This document shows positions 40,489-48,870 of a stretch of DNA of 64,000 nt, one piece after another; the stretch's first letter is position 1; each line of letters starts with the position of its first letter. Source of the DNA: SZUA-35 sp964351995. Lineage in GTDB: Bacteria; Actinomycetota; Acidimicrobiia; Acidimicrobiales; SZUA-35. The notes under the pieces were generated by a model, which saw only the letters and a list, made by a program, of their open reading frames with translations, made no database searches and had not been told where the DNA came from. The stretch is from positions 1-64,000 of the forward strand of contig CAYGQE010000022.1 of assembly GCA_964351995.1 (NCBI GenBank), given 5' to 3'. A program made the position numbers and the translations under genes.

Positions 40489-40974
40489 TCAGGTCAGCGA
40501 CCTGGCCAGCATGGCAACCTCTTCTTCGCCGCCGTAGGGCTGACAGCGAGCCACCTCCTCGAAGCCATTGATCTCGTGAAAGCGCAGGCTGCGATCGTTA
40601 CGGGGCACGGTGTTGACCTCAGCGGTCATGACCGGACTGCCGAGATTCGCAGCGAGCTCGGCGAATGACGCATAGAGCGCCGGGCCCCACCCCTGACCGC
40701 GAGCCTCCGGGGCCAAGGCGATCCGGTCGACGTACAAGAAGTCGTCGTATCGCTCGGTGAACCATCGGTAGTTGGGGCTGGCGTAGGTGCTCCCCGGCCC
40801 CAACAGGATCATGATCCCGACGACCACCCCGTCGACATCGACCACCGAGAACTGCGCCGCCTGTTCAAGCAAGAGGTCGAGTTTGGCGTCGTCCATGTCC
40901 CCGACATCAGGAATGTTCGTCTCGTTGATCGCCAGCACCGCGGCGCGGTCTTCCGGTCGGTAGTCACGAATCAT
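40489..40974 (-). CDS. GNAT-family N-acetyltransferase
   Basis: This 161-residue acetyltransferase begins MIRDYRPEDRAAVLAINE and has the acetyl-CoA-binding segment DRIALAPEARGQGWGPALYASF (motif A, Q/RxxGxG/A). NDRSLRFHEINGFEEV follows as the C-terminal part. The substrate is unknown; small-molecule or N-terminal acetylation is possible. ATG 40974 overlaps the stop of the upstream exonuclease gene by 4 bp, so the two are co-translated. Confidence 0.87.
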   Translation of the reverse strand: MIRDYRPEDRAAVLAINETNIPDVGDMDDAKLDLLLEQAAQFSVVDVDGVVVGIMILLGPGSTYASPNYRWFTERYDDFLYVDRIALAPEARGQGWGPALYASFAELAANLGSPVMTAEVNTVPRNDRSLRFHEINGFEEVARCQPYGGEEEVAMLARSLT

Positions 40975-41849
40975 GATCGACCGGCCGCCAGCTTCGCCGC
41001 CTTGGTCACCAGATCGGGGGCGTCGACAAACGCCGCAAACGCCTCGAGTTCGGGGGTAGGCCCCGTCCACTTCATCTCGTCGACGTTGTCGACCGTGGGG
41101 GCATCGAGTGCCAAGGTTGCCAGCGTCTTGAAAAGGAGCGCATCGGCCATGTTGTCGGCGAGCGTTTGCGCCAACTTGGCTCCGCTGCGAACCGTGATGT
41201 CCCACTGGCCAGCCGAGAGCGGAATGTTCTCGATGTGCCCGTAACGAGACAGCACCAGCGCAGAGGACTTCGCTCCCCAACCTGGCAACCCGGGGAAGCC
41301 ATCGGCTGAATCACCGACGAGTCCGAGCCAGTCGGGAATCGATTCTGGCGGCACCCCGTATTTCTCGATGACGTCCTCGACGTCGTAGATCTTCTCTTTG
41401 CGCCGATCGAACTGCACGATGCGACCAGCCCTGACGACCTGCGCCAGGTCCTTGTCGGGCGTGCAGATCAGGACCTTCTCGACTCGTTCGTCCTCAGCGG
41501 CCAGCACCGCAGCCGCTGCCATCGCATCGTCGGCTTCGTACGTCGTCATCGCAAAGGTGGCCAGCCCCAGCGCTCGCAAGCCCTCGTCCAGCCACGGAAA
41601 CTGGGCCTTGATGAGCGGATCCATCTCCGAGCCGTCCTTGTACGGGGCGTAGAGCTCGTTGCGGAACGACTCGACCACCGAGTCGGTCGCCACACCAACA
41701 TGGGTGGCCCCATCGTCGAGCATCGCCAGCATGTTGCGCAGCACGGCCCGACACGCTCCGACCTCTCGCCCGTCTGCGGTTTCATGCCCAGGCCTCCCGA
41801 AGAACTGTCGGAAGAGTTCGTAGGTCCCATCAACAAGGTGCACGATCAC
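40971..41849 (-). CDS. 5'-3' exonuclease / flap-endonuclease family protein
   Basis: This 292-residue stand-alone structure-specific nuclease resembles the 5'-nuclease domain of DNA polymerase I. It begins VIVHLVDGTYELFRQFF (first metal Asp), and continues with YEADDAMAAAAVLA, VLICTPDKDLAQVV (acidic cluster) and PDWLGLVGDSADGFPGLPGWGAKSSALVLSRYG (helix-hairpin-helix DNA-binding loop). It probably removes flaps or RNA primers. GTG 41849 is chosen over the upstream ATG because the fold starts there. It is divergent from yaaA and co-translated with a GNAT gene. Confidence 0.87.
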   Translation of the reverse strand: MIVHLVDGTYELFRQFFGRPGHETADGREVGACRAVLRNMLAMLDDGATHVGVATDSVVESFRNELYAPYKDGSEMDPLIKAQFPWLDEGLRALGLATFAMTTYEADDAMAAAAVLAAEDERVEKVLICTPDKDLAQVVRAGRIVQFDRRKEKIYDVEDVIEKYGVPPESIPDWLGLVGDSADGFPGLPGWGAKSSALVLSRYGHIENIPLSAGQWDITVRSGAKLAQTLADNMADALLFKTLATLALDAPTVDNVDEMKWTGPTPELEAFAAFVDAPDLVTKAAKLAAGRS

Positions 41850-41938
41850 GGCGCCATCATGCCCGAAGCAAGGTTGTGACGCAGCCACAGCAAGGCCGCG
41901 ACATGCCGAATCGGCCGCTTCCCGGCTAGACATGATGG

Positions 41939-42709
41939 ATGCTCAGCGTTCTCTCACCAGCGAAATCTCTCGACTACGAGTCGAAGTTGGCGACGAAGAA
42001 ATTCAGTCAACCGGCGCTCCTCGACCGTGCCGCTGCGCTCGTCGACGTGATGGTGACGAAGTCGCCTGCCGACCTGCAGGCGATGATGGGGATCAGCAAC
42101 GATCTGGCCGAGCTCAACGTCGAGCGTTTCCAAGAATGGTCGGCGCCGTTCGACACCACCAACGCTCGCCCTGCGGTGCTCGCCTTCAGCGGCGATGTGT
42201 ATCTCGGGATGGATGCCGCGAACCGGTTCTCCGAGCGCGACTTCACCCGTGCCCAGAAGACCATTCGTATTCTCTCTGGTCTCTACGGCGTCCTCCGTCC
42301 GCTCGATCTGATGCAGCCGTATCGCCTCGAGATGGGAAGCAAAGTCGACACCGACGCCGGCAAGGACCTGTACTCGTTCTGGGGTGACACGATCACCAAC
42401 CAGCTCAACGAAGACCTCGCCGCTTCACCCGGACCGGATGTCCTCATCAATCTCGCATCGAACGAGTACTTCGGAGCTGTCAAGGCTCAGCAGATCGACG
42501 GACGGGTGATCGCCCCCAAGTTCTTGGACAACAAGAACGGCGAATACAAGATCATCAGCTTCTTCGCCAAGCGAGCGCGAGGCACCATGGCCGCCTGGTT
42601 GGTTCAAGAGCGGGTCGACACGATCAGAGGCATCACCGACTTCGATCAAGACGACTATCGCTACGACCCCGAGCGCTCGACCCCCGACGAACCTGTCTTC
42701 ATTCGGTGA
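41939..42709 (+). CDS. yaaA: Peroxide-stress protein YaaA (DUF328)
   Basis: This 256-residue YaaA/UPF0246 family protein is linked in Escherichia coli to protection from peroxide by limiting free iron. It has the family start LSVLSPAKSLDYESKLATKKFSQP, then VLAFSGDVYLGMDAANRF, IRILSGLYGVLRPLDLMQPYRLEMGSK, LINLASNEYFGAV and IISFFAKRARGTMAAWLVQERV. The full-length match makes the family call secure; the role in this organism is inferred. Confidence 0.93.
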   Translation: MLSVLSPAKSLDYESKLATKKFSQPALLDRAAALVDVMVTKSPADLQAMMGISNDLAELNVERFQEWSAPFDTTNARPAVLAFSGDVYLGMDAANRFSERDFTRAQKTIRILSGLYGVLRPLDLMQPYRLEMGSKVDTDAGKDLYSFWGDTITNQLNEDLAASPGPDVLINLASNEYFGAVKAQQIDGRVIAPKFLDNKNGEYKIISFFAKRARGTMAAWLVQERVDTIRGITDFDQDDYRYDPERSTPDEPVFIR

Positions 42710-42727
42710 CGGATTGACCCGTCGGAT

Positions 42728-42749
42728 GTTGTTCGCTGACGCTCACAAC
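42728..42749. repeat. Short hairpin repeat with CGCTGACGCTC loop, copy 1
   Basis: GTTGTTCGCTGACGCTCACAAC lies just after yaaA: GTTGT pairs with ACAAC around TCGCTGACGCTC. A near-identical element is at 58849-58876, and the core CGCTGACGCTC recurs at 31363. It may act as a weak terminator. Confidence 0.5.
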
Positions 42750-42824
42750 GGCTCCGCACGTCAACAACGTTGATTTCTTCGCGACTTCCTGACGGGCCAA
42801 AACGTCAGAGGTTTCGTGGAGACC

Positions 42825-43937
42825 ATGAGATCAGACGACGAGGGCATTGCACCAGGCGAAGAAAAGCTGATCCCTGAATGGTCTGTCGACGCCGATGACC
42901 AGATCATCGTGCTCGGCCTGGCGGTACTCGCCGCGTTCCTTGCCATCTTCGGCTGGAACACCCTGACAGGCGACGACGAGCCTGACACCGCACTCGACAC
43001 CGCAGCAGAGGTCGTCGCCGGCCCAGCAGTCCTCGCCCCAGCGCTCGGCACGAACATCACGGTGCCAAGCGACGTCGATTCCGCTGACGAAGCGGCAATC
43101 GATGCCGGCGCAGCAGACGACAACAGCGCAGCCGACACCACCGAAGCCCCAGCAACCACCGCCGCTCCGACCACCAGGGCCCCAACCACAACGACTCCCA
43201 CCACCATCGCCGCTCCGATCGACCTGGCCCCCGACGTGGCCGCCAGCATCTCTGGCTTCTCGGGAGCAGCGAGCACTGTCGACGGGACCGCTGCGATCCT
43301 GACCGGCTTTGTGGGAACTGATGCCGACAAGGCAGCCGCCGGCAGCGATGCCGCCGCTGTCACCGGTATCACCAGTGTCGACAACCAGTTGGTGGTCCTC
43401 CAGCCCGACGTGGAGACTGCGCTGGCCGCCAACGTTGCCGACGCGGCGGTCGAGATGAACGACACCATTGCCACCGTGAGAGGCGAGGTGCCGGACGACG
43501 CAGCTCGCACCGCGGCGGTCACTGCCGCTGGCGCCGTTCCCGGCGTCGCCTCAGTCGTTGACGAACTGACCGTGCCCGAAACTGCCGTGGTGGCGCAGCT
43601 CAACGATCTTTTCGAGCTCGAGCCGATCCAGTTCGGCACCGGTTCGGCCACGATCCTCGATGCCAGCTTCGGCACGCTCGACCAAGCCGTGGCAATCCTC
43701 GGTGACAACACCACCGCCATCGACATTCAGGGCTACACCGACGTCCGGGGTCCCGAGGTGGCCAACCTCACGCTCAGCCAGGCCCGAGCCGATGCTGTGC
43801 TCGCCTATCTCGTCGACAACGGCGTCGACGGCGAGAACCTGCAAAGCACCGGCTACGGCGAGACCACCGAGTTCGGCGACGGCGACAGTGCCGATGCCCT
43901 TGCGGCAAATCGACGAGTTCGCTTCGAACTGATTTAA
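42825..43937 (+). CDS. OmpA-family protein with N-terminal anchor and BON-like repeats
   Basis: This roughly 370-residue envelope protein has one TM helix (about 27-45, IIVLGLAVLAAFLAIFGW), a long Ala/Thr/Pro-rich linker (about 50-130), and two repeated BON-like modules (about 135-190 and 195-250: GTAAILTGFVGTDADKAAA and DTIATVRGEVPDDAARTAA). The C-terminus is an OmpA peptidoglycan-binding domain (about 260-370; IDIQGYTDVRGPEVANLTLSQARADAVLAYL and ANRRVRFELI). The layout resembles mycobacterial OmpATb/ArfA. The start is ATG 42825 or GTG 42816. Confidence 0.85.
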   Translation: MRSDDEGIAPGEEKLIPEWSVDADDQIIVLGLAVLAAFLAIFGWNTLTGDDEPDTALDTAAEVVAGPAVLAPALGTNITVPSDVDSADEAAIDAGAADDNSAADTTEAPATTAAPTTRAPTTTTPTTIAAPIDLAPDVAASISGFSGAASTVDGTAAILTGFVGTDADKAAAGSDAAAVTGITSVDNQLVVLQPDVETALAANVADAAVEMNDTIATVRGEVPDDAARTAAVTAAGAVPGVASVVDELTVPETAVVAQLNDLFELEPIQFGTGSATILDASFGTLDQAVAILGDNTTAIDIQGYTDVRGPEVANLTLSQARADAVLAYLVDNGVDGENLQSTGYGETTEFGDGDSADALAANRRVRFELI

Positions 43938-44006
43938 TCCGGCACCCAATCGCTTCGGCCGGCTCGGTACTGCTCCCCTCCGCAGCATCGACCGGCCGGG
44001 CACCCT

Positions 44007-44058
44007 CGACAGGTCTGGTGAGGAACTCCCTCCTCCGAGCCAGGCCTGTCGGCCTTTT
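44007..44058 (+). terminator. Strong terminator with two exclusive folds
   Basis: CGACAGGTCTGG (44007-44018) pairs with CCAGGCCTGTCG (44040-44051) with one wobble, enclosing a smaller GAGGA/TCCTC stem. A competing hairpin, AGGCC TGTC GGCCT (44042-44055), directly precedes TTTT. Both end the OmpA-like gene; the mutually exclusive folds could also form an attenuator for the next gene at 44117. Confidence 0.7.
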
Positions 44059-44116
44059 TGTGCCCAAGACCGGTGCGGCGACCCCCGGCGCCGCTGCCAT
44101 GCCCTACATTCGACCC

Positions 44117-44665
44117 ATGGCTCCTCAGGTGGCAACAACCGATCGTGTCGACCTCCCTGAACTCCTCGAATTCGTCGGGCCCCGGCACCAGTGGGTGTTG
44201 GGCACGGTGAAGCGGAGTGGTTGGCCCCAGCTGTCTCCGGTCACTGGCGGCGCAACCTCCGCCGGCCACCTCGCCGTTGCCACCTACCCAGACCGGGACA
44301 AGTGCCACAACATCCGCCGGAACCCGAACGTCACGATCTGCGTGCTCAGCGATCACTTCGGCGGAGCGTGGGTGCAGATCGACGGATCGGCACGCGTCCT
44401 CGACATGCCCGAAGCGCTCGACGGGTTGGTCGACTACTACCGGTCGGTTTCGGGCGAACACCCGAATTGGGATGAGTACCGCGAGGCCATGCACCGCCAG
44501 GTGAAGTCGTTGATCGTCATCACACCGCTCGAATGGGGCCCCATCGCCACCGGCGGCTTTCCCCCCAGCGTCGCCTCCATGATGCGCTTCGCTCAGCCAG
44601 ACGACGCTGCCGCTCAGCCAGACGACGCTGCCGCTCAGCCAGACGACGCTGCCGCTCAGCCAGAC
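44117..44665 (+). CDS. PNPOx-fold, F420/FMN-dependent oxidoreductase family protein (3' end lost in gap)
   Basis: This is a split-barrel flavin or F420-binding protein. It shows RHQWVLGTVKRSGWPQLSPVTGGATSAGHLAVATYPDRDKCHNIRRNPNVTICVLSDHFGGAWVQIDGSARV (about 19-90), the PPOX-class F420-dependent pattern. It probably reduces an organic compound with F420H2 or FMN. From residue 159 the reading frame enters a repeat encoding AQPDDAA several times and runs into the N gap, so the stop is unknown. ATG 44117 or 44099 starts it. Its true C-terminus may be shorter or different, since the repeat count is unresolved. Confidence 0.75.
44591..44665. repeat. 21-bp in-frame tandem repeat at scaffold gap
   Basis: Three exact 21-bp copies (GCTCAGCCAGACGACGCTGC plus C) and 12 bases of a fourth run directly into the N stretch. 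In frame they encode AQPDDAA. The unknown number of copies probably broke the assembly. Confidence 0.9.
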
Positions 44666-44765
44666 NNNNNNNNNNNNNNNNNNNNNNNNNNNNNNNNNNN
44701 NNNNNNNNNNNNNNNNNNNNNNNNNNNNNNNNNNNNNNNNNNNNNNNNNNNNNNNNNNNNNNNNN
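44666..44765. other. Assembly gap of 100 N
   Basis: Exactly 100 undetermined bases are present, a conventional placeholder for a gap of unknown length. The real distance and the end of the gene at 44117 are unresolved. No sequence can be described here. Confidence 0.98.
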
Positions 44766-44810
44766 GAGTAGCTTGCCGTTTCTGTCACGAATTGCGCTCA
44801 GTTCCGGTCG

Positions 44811-46241
44811 TCATCCGAGACAGACGGGCGGGATTCGGCGGTCGACGAGGAGCTGTCGTTCCAACGTGAGTGCCGCCCGCAGCACCTCGGCGTCTCGATG
44901 CGGACCACCAACGAGCTGCACGCCAACCGGCAGACCATCGGGGTCGAACCCAGCTGGCAACGAAAGCGCCGGCATGCCGAGCGTCGTGATCCGACAGACC
45001 GACCGCATCCAGTCGATGTAGCGATCGCACGCGACCCCATCGACCGACATCGGGTATTCGAGCTCGATCGGGAATGGCGATACCTGCGTCACCGGAGCGA
45101 TCAGGAGATCGAACCCGGAAAAGAACTCGACCGCTCGACGCCACAGCACCCCGATGTGGGCGTGAGCACAAGCAACGTCGGCGCCGGTCTGCGCTTGCCC
45201 ACGATGAAACTCTTCTTGGATCGTGGCCTTGGTTTCACCGATTCGCTCGGCGTCGTCCGCCAGCTTGCCATTGGCGAACAGATAGGAGCGAATGACCTCG
45301 AAGGCTTCGTCGGCGCCGCTGAAATCAGGCTCGACACTCTCGACAGTCCAACCGAGCCCAGCAACGCTTGCTGCGAACTCCTCGACAACACTGGCAACGT
45401 TCGCGTCGACGGGCAAGCCGCCAACCGTGGGGCTGTAGGCAACGCGCAACGGGCGATCGACAGGCATCGGGGCAACCGACAGGCCGAAGTCTCGACTCAG
45501 CGGGTCTCGAACATCGGGCTCGCTGATCACGCTCAACAGCAGCGCAAGATCGGCAACCGTCCGCCCCATGGCTCCCTCGACTCCGAACGTCGAGCGTGAC
45601 ACACCGGCTCCGACCGAGGGCACAGCGCCAGGGCTGGCCCGGAAGCCAACGACGTTGTTCCAGGCCGCCGGATTCCTGAGCGAGCCGCCCATGTCACTGC
45701 CATCGGCGATCGCCACCATTCCTGTGGCCAAAGCGACCGCGGCTCCGCCGGATGAACCGCCGGCTGAGCGCTCGAGATCCCACGGGTTCTTGGTCATGCC
45801 GTAGACCGGGTTGAAGGTGTGTGAGCCAGCACCGAGCTCTGGCGTGTTGGTCTTGCCGAGCGCCACGGCGCCAGCATCCTTCATTCGGCTGACGAGCAAG
45901 CTGTCCGCTGCGGGTCTGTGGCCTTCGTACAGCGGCGACCCGTAACACGTGACGAAGTCAGCGGTGTCGGTGAGATCTTTGTGGGCGGTGACCAGGCCGG
46001 CGAGCGGGCCGACCTCCTGCCCATTTGCTCTGGCTTCATCGACGGCGCCGGCTCGGACCTCAGCCACGGACAGATCCATCGCAACGATGGCATTCACCGA
46101 TGGGTTGATCGCTTCGATTCGCTCGATGTGGGCGGCGAGCAACTCGCGAGCAGAGACCTCCCGAGCCGTCAACAGATCGAGCTGCTCATGGGCGGAGAGG
46201 TCGCAGACAGAAGAAGACGAGGAGGAGGAGGGTCCGGTCAC
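44811..46241 (-). CDS. Amidase (amidase-signature family)
   Basis: This 476-residue amidase-signature hydrolase cleaves an amide to acid and ammonia. The Ser-cisSer-Lys triad region is clear: LVTAHKDLTDTAD (catalytic Lys), KNPWDLERSAGGSSGGAAVALATGM (cis-Ser loop), and IADGSDMGGSLRNPAAWNNVVGFR (nucleophilic Ser). C-terminal sequence TLGMPALSLPAGFDPDGLPVGVQLVG is typical. It has no GatB/GatC neighbours, so it is not GatA for tRNA amidation. The start is GTG 46241, after a run of serines. The cyd operon lies upstream on the same strand, six bases away, so read-through is likely. Confidence 0.9.
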   Translation of the reverse strand: MTGPSSSSSSSVCDLSAHEQLDLLTAREVSARELLAAHIERIEAINPSVNAIVAMDLSVAEVRAGAVDEARANGQEVGPLAGLVTAHKDLTDTADFVTCYGSPLYEGHRPAADSLLVSRMKDAGAVALGKTNTPELGAGSHTFNPVYGMTKNPWDLERSAGGSSGGAAVALATGMVAIADGSDMGGSLRNPAAWNNVVGFRASPGAVPSVGAGVSRSTFGVEGAMGRTVADLALLLSVISEPDVRDPLSRDFGLSVAPMPVDRPLRVAYSPTVGGLPVDANVASVVEEFAASVAGLGWTVESVEPDFSGADEAFEVIRSYLFANGKLADDAERIGETKATIQEEFHRGQAQTGADVACAHAHIGVLWRRAVEFFSGFDLLIAPVTQVSPFPIELEYPMSVDGVACDRYIDWMRSVCRITTLGMPALSLPAGFDPDGLPVGVQLVGGPHRDAEVLRAALTLERQLLVDRRIPPVCLG

Positions 46242-46247
46242 GCCCCA

Positions 46248-47294
46248 TCATCGACTGATTTCGCGCAGCCGGGCAAGAGAGCTCTCGGGATGCACGTCAT
46301 TCGTCGACAGGTCGCCGTCGTTGGTGAGCCGCAGCATCCAGATCAACGCCGGAACAGCGGTCACTCCGGCGATGAGGAACGCAACGATCAACGCCCACAG
46401 CGTCGCATCGGCGCCGGCGGCGTCAGCAATCTCGACCTGATCGACGAGCATCCAGGGGTATTGGCCAACGCCCCAGCCCAGCACGATGGCGACGACGGCC
46501 AGCGTCGCAGGGACTCTCGCCGCTTCGGCCCGACCCTTTCGGAGCAGCCACATCGCACCAAGGCCCCCAACGGCACTGAGCACCACCAGCGGCGCACCCC
46601 AGCGTTCGAGACCATCAGCCAACGTCACGGCATCAGTTTCGAGCACCACGATGCCGGCCAGCGACACGACGCCGAGCAGACCGCCGGTCAGCAACGCTCG
46701 CTTGGTGAAGGCATCGACCAGCGCCGGTTCATCGTCGCGAGCGGCGTCAGCGGCAAGAAAGACCGCGGCCAGCCAAGCGCACGTGCCCACGGCGAGGACA
46801 CCCCCAAGGACCGACGTCGGATTCAGCCACACCGTCCAGGGGTCGACATCGCCGTCGAGCGGGACGCGCCCAGAAGCCAAGGCGCCGGCCGCTGCACCGA
46901 AGAAGAACGGGGTGATGAGTGACGACGACGCAAACAACACACCGAAGTACCGGGCCTGACCGAGTGTCGAGGACGACTTGCGAAACACAAACGCACCACC
47001 GCGAAAGATGATGCCCACTCCGGCGAGGATGAACGGGATGAACAAGGCGGTCATCACTGCAGCGAAGACGTCGGGGAACCCGGTCCAGAGAAACACCAAC
47101 ACGAAGATCAGCCAAACGTGGTTGGCCTCCCACACCGGCCCGATGCTTCGATCAATTCGCTTTCGGGCGGCCGCACCCCGCTCAGCGTCACCGGCGAGGA
47201 GATCCCACATACCCGAACCGAAGTCGGCTCCTCCGAAGACCGCATAGGCGAGCACCCCGATCCAGATGATCGCCACGATCACATTGGCCAACAT
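46248..47294 (-). CDS. cydB: Cytochrome bd oxidase subunit II
   Basis: This is subunit II of the terminal quinol oxidase that reduces oxygen to water without pumping protons. The 348-residue product has eight hydrophobic helices, starting VIVAIIWIGVLAYAVFGGADFGSGMW, the family start, and SIGPVWEANHVWLIFVLVFLWTGFP. ATG 47294 shares its A with the cydA stop (TGATG), so the two are translated together. No cydX or cydDC genes are seen, though an ABC exporter gene lies just upstream of cydA. Confidence 0.95.
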   Translation of the reverse strand: MLANVIVAIIWIGVLAYAVFGGADFGSGMWDLLAGDAERGAAARKRIDRSIGPVWEANHVWLIFVLVFLWTGFPDVFAAVMTALFIPFILAGVGIIFRGGAFVFRKSSSTLGQARYFGVLFASSSLITPFFFGAAAGALASGRVPLDGDVDPWTVWLNPTSVLGGVLAVGTCAWLAAVFLAADAARDDEPALVDAFTKRALLTGGLLGVVSLAGIVVLETDAVTLADGLERWGAPLVVLSAVGGLGAMWLLRKGRAEAARVPATLAVVAIVLGWGVGQYPWMLVDQVEIADAAGADATLWALIVAFLIAGVTAVPALIWMLRLTNDGDLSTNDVHPESSLARLREISR

Positions 47295-48715
47295 CAGGCA
47301 TCCGCCAACTCAGAATCGGAACGACCATGCAATTCGGGATCGGCCAGTGGTTCAGGACCGTAGGGCGTCCCAGGGTCCTCCCCTTTGCGCCACCGGGCAG
47401 ACATGGCTCGCAGTACCACCACGGCGGAACCAGCGAGCCCGGAGTAGACGATGATCAAACCAATCAGCAACCAACCAATGCCCTGACGTGGCGTGACCGC
47501 CTCGCTCACCAGCATCACCTGCTGAGCAATCCATGGCTGCCGGCCCACTTCGGTGGTGGTCCAACCCGCTTCCAGCGCAATGACCGCTGCGGGCCCCGCG
47601 GCGGCAACCGCCCACAAGAACCAGCCCTGCATCGGGAGCCCACCACGCTTCCAAGCTTTCCAGCCGCCGAACGCTGACAGTGCAAGCAGCGCCGTGCCGA
47701 GCCCGACCATCAGCTGGAATGACAGGTGCACGACGTTCGCTGGGGGTCGGAATTCCTCGGGCGTTGCGTCGAGCCCCTCGATTTCGGCGTTGGGGTCGAA
47801 CTCCTGCAGAAGCGACGTCAGCTTCGGGATCTCGATCGCAAAGCGCTTCTCGCCGTCAATCAGAATCCCACCGATGGTGAAGGGCGCACCCTCGGTGGTT
47901 TCCTCGAGCAGCTCCATCGCTGCGAACTTGGTCGGTTGAGAGGCCGCCACGTTGCGGGCGGCGATGTCACCGGTCAGCAGCTGAATGGGGGCGGCAATGG
48001 CACCCACGGTGAAACCAATGGCAAGCCCCATCCGGTGCAGCCGATCGGTTCGGCCCCGCAACATGCCCACGGCGTACACCGACGCCACGAGAAAGCCGGT
48101 GACCAAGTACGTCGCAGGCAGCATGTGCAGGAACTGCGGAAGCAGCGCACCATTGAACATCGCGGCCCACGGATCGATGTCGACGACCTCACCGGTCGCT
48201 CGGTAGGTCTCGATGTCGAACCCGGCCGGCTCGTTCATCCAACCGTTGACGGCAAGGATGCAAAAGGTGCCGGCGATGCCCGAGAGCGTGATCGGGATGA
48301 GCGTGGCGAGATGAACGTCAGATCGCAGACCTCGCCAGCCGTAGAGGTAGATGCCGAGGAAGATCGCCTCGAGAAAGAAGAACACGCCTTCGAAAGCAAA
48401 GGGCAGGCCGATCACATCGCCGAAGGTGCCCATCAGGCCCGGCCAGAGCAGGCCCATCTCAAAACTCAGTGCCGTTCCTGACACGGCACCGATGGCAAAC
48501 AGCACAGCGGCGGCTTTCCCCCATCGCCGGGCCAGCGCCAAGGCATCGGGATCGTTGTGCTTGAGGCCTCGTCGGTGAGCGATGTAGATCAGGGCCGGAA
48601 ATGCCACCCCGAGACACGACAAGATGATGTGGAAGCCGAGCGAGAACGCCATCAGGTAGCGAGCCGCAAGCAGATTCGACTCGATGACTTCAGAGGCCTC
48701 AGCGGCCCAGATCAT
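47294..48715 (-). CDS. cydA: Cytochrome bd oxidase subunit I
   Basis: This heme-bearing subunit I of cytochrome bd quinol oxidase is 473 residues long. It has RYLMAFSLGFHIILSCLGVAFP with the expected heme b595 His29, and WMNEPAGFD. The Q-loop GRQPW motif is in EVGRQPWIAQQVMLV and is of the short type. Nine helices are expected. The enzyme supports respiration at low oxygen or under nitric oxide or cyanide stress. The upstream 155 bp (48716-48870) must hold its promoter; I could not identify a specific operator there. Confidence 0.95.
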   Translation of the reverse strand: MIWAAEASEVIESNLLAARYLMAFSLGFHIILSCLGVAFPALIYIAHRRGLKHNDPDALALARRWGKAAAVLFAIGAVSGTALSFEMGLLWPGLMGTFGDVIGLPFAFEGVFFFLEAIFLGIYLYGWRGLRSDVHLATLIPITLSGIAGTFCILAVNGWMNEPAGFDIETYRATGEVVDIDPWAAMFNGALLPQFLHMLPATYLVTGFLVASVYAVGMLRGRTDRLHRMGLAIGFTVGAIAAPIQLLTGDIAARNVAASQPTKFAAMELLEETTEGAPFTIGGILIDGEKRFAIEIPKLTSLLQEFDPNAEIEGLDATPEEFRPPANVVHLSFQLMVGLGTALLALSAFGGWKAWKRGGLPMQGWFLWAVAAAGPAAVIALEAGWTTTEVGRQPWIAQQVMLVSEAVTPRQGIGWLLIGLIIVYSGLAGSAVVVLRAMSARWRKGEDPGTPYGPEPLADPELHGRSDSELADA

Positions 48716-48870
48716 GTGGGATTCGATCGGTGCAGCGGCGACAACATGGTCTGAACGTAGCGCTCAGCGACGAACCGACAGGCACATGATGCGCCCGGCC
48801 ATGGGTCACGTCACAGCAGTACGCGATGACACGAAAACGGCGACAGAACAGCCCTCTCGAAACAGCGCTT

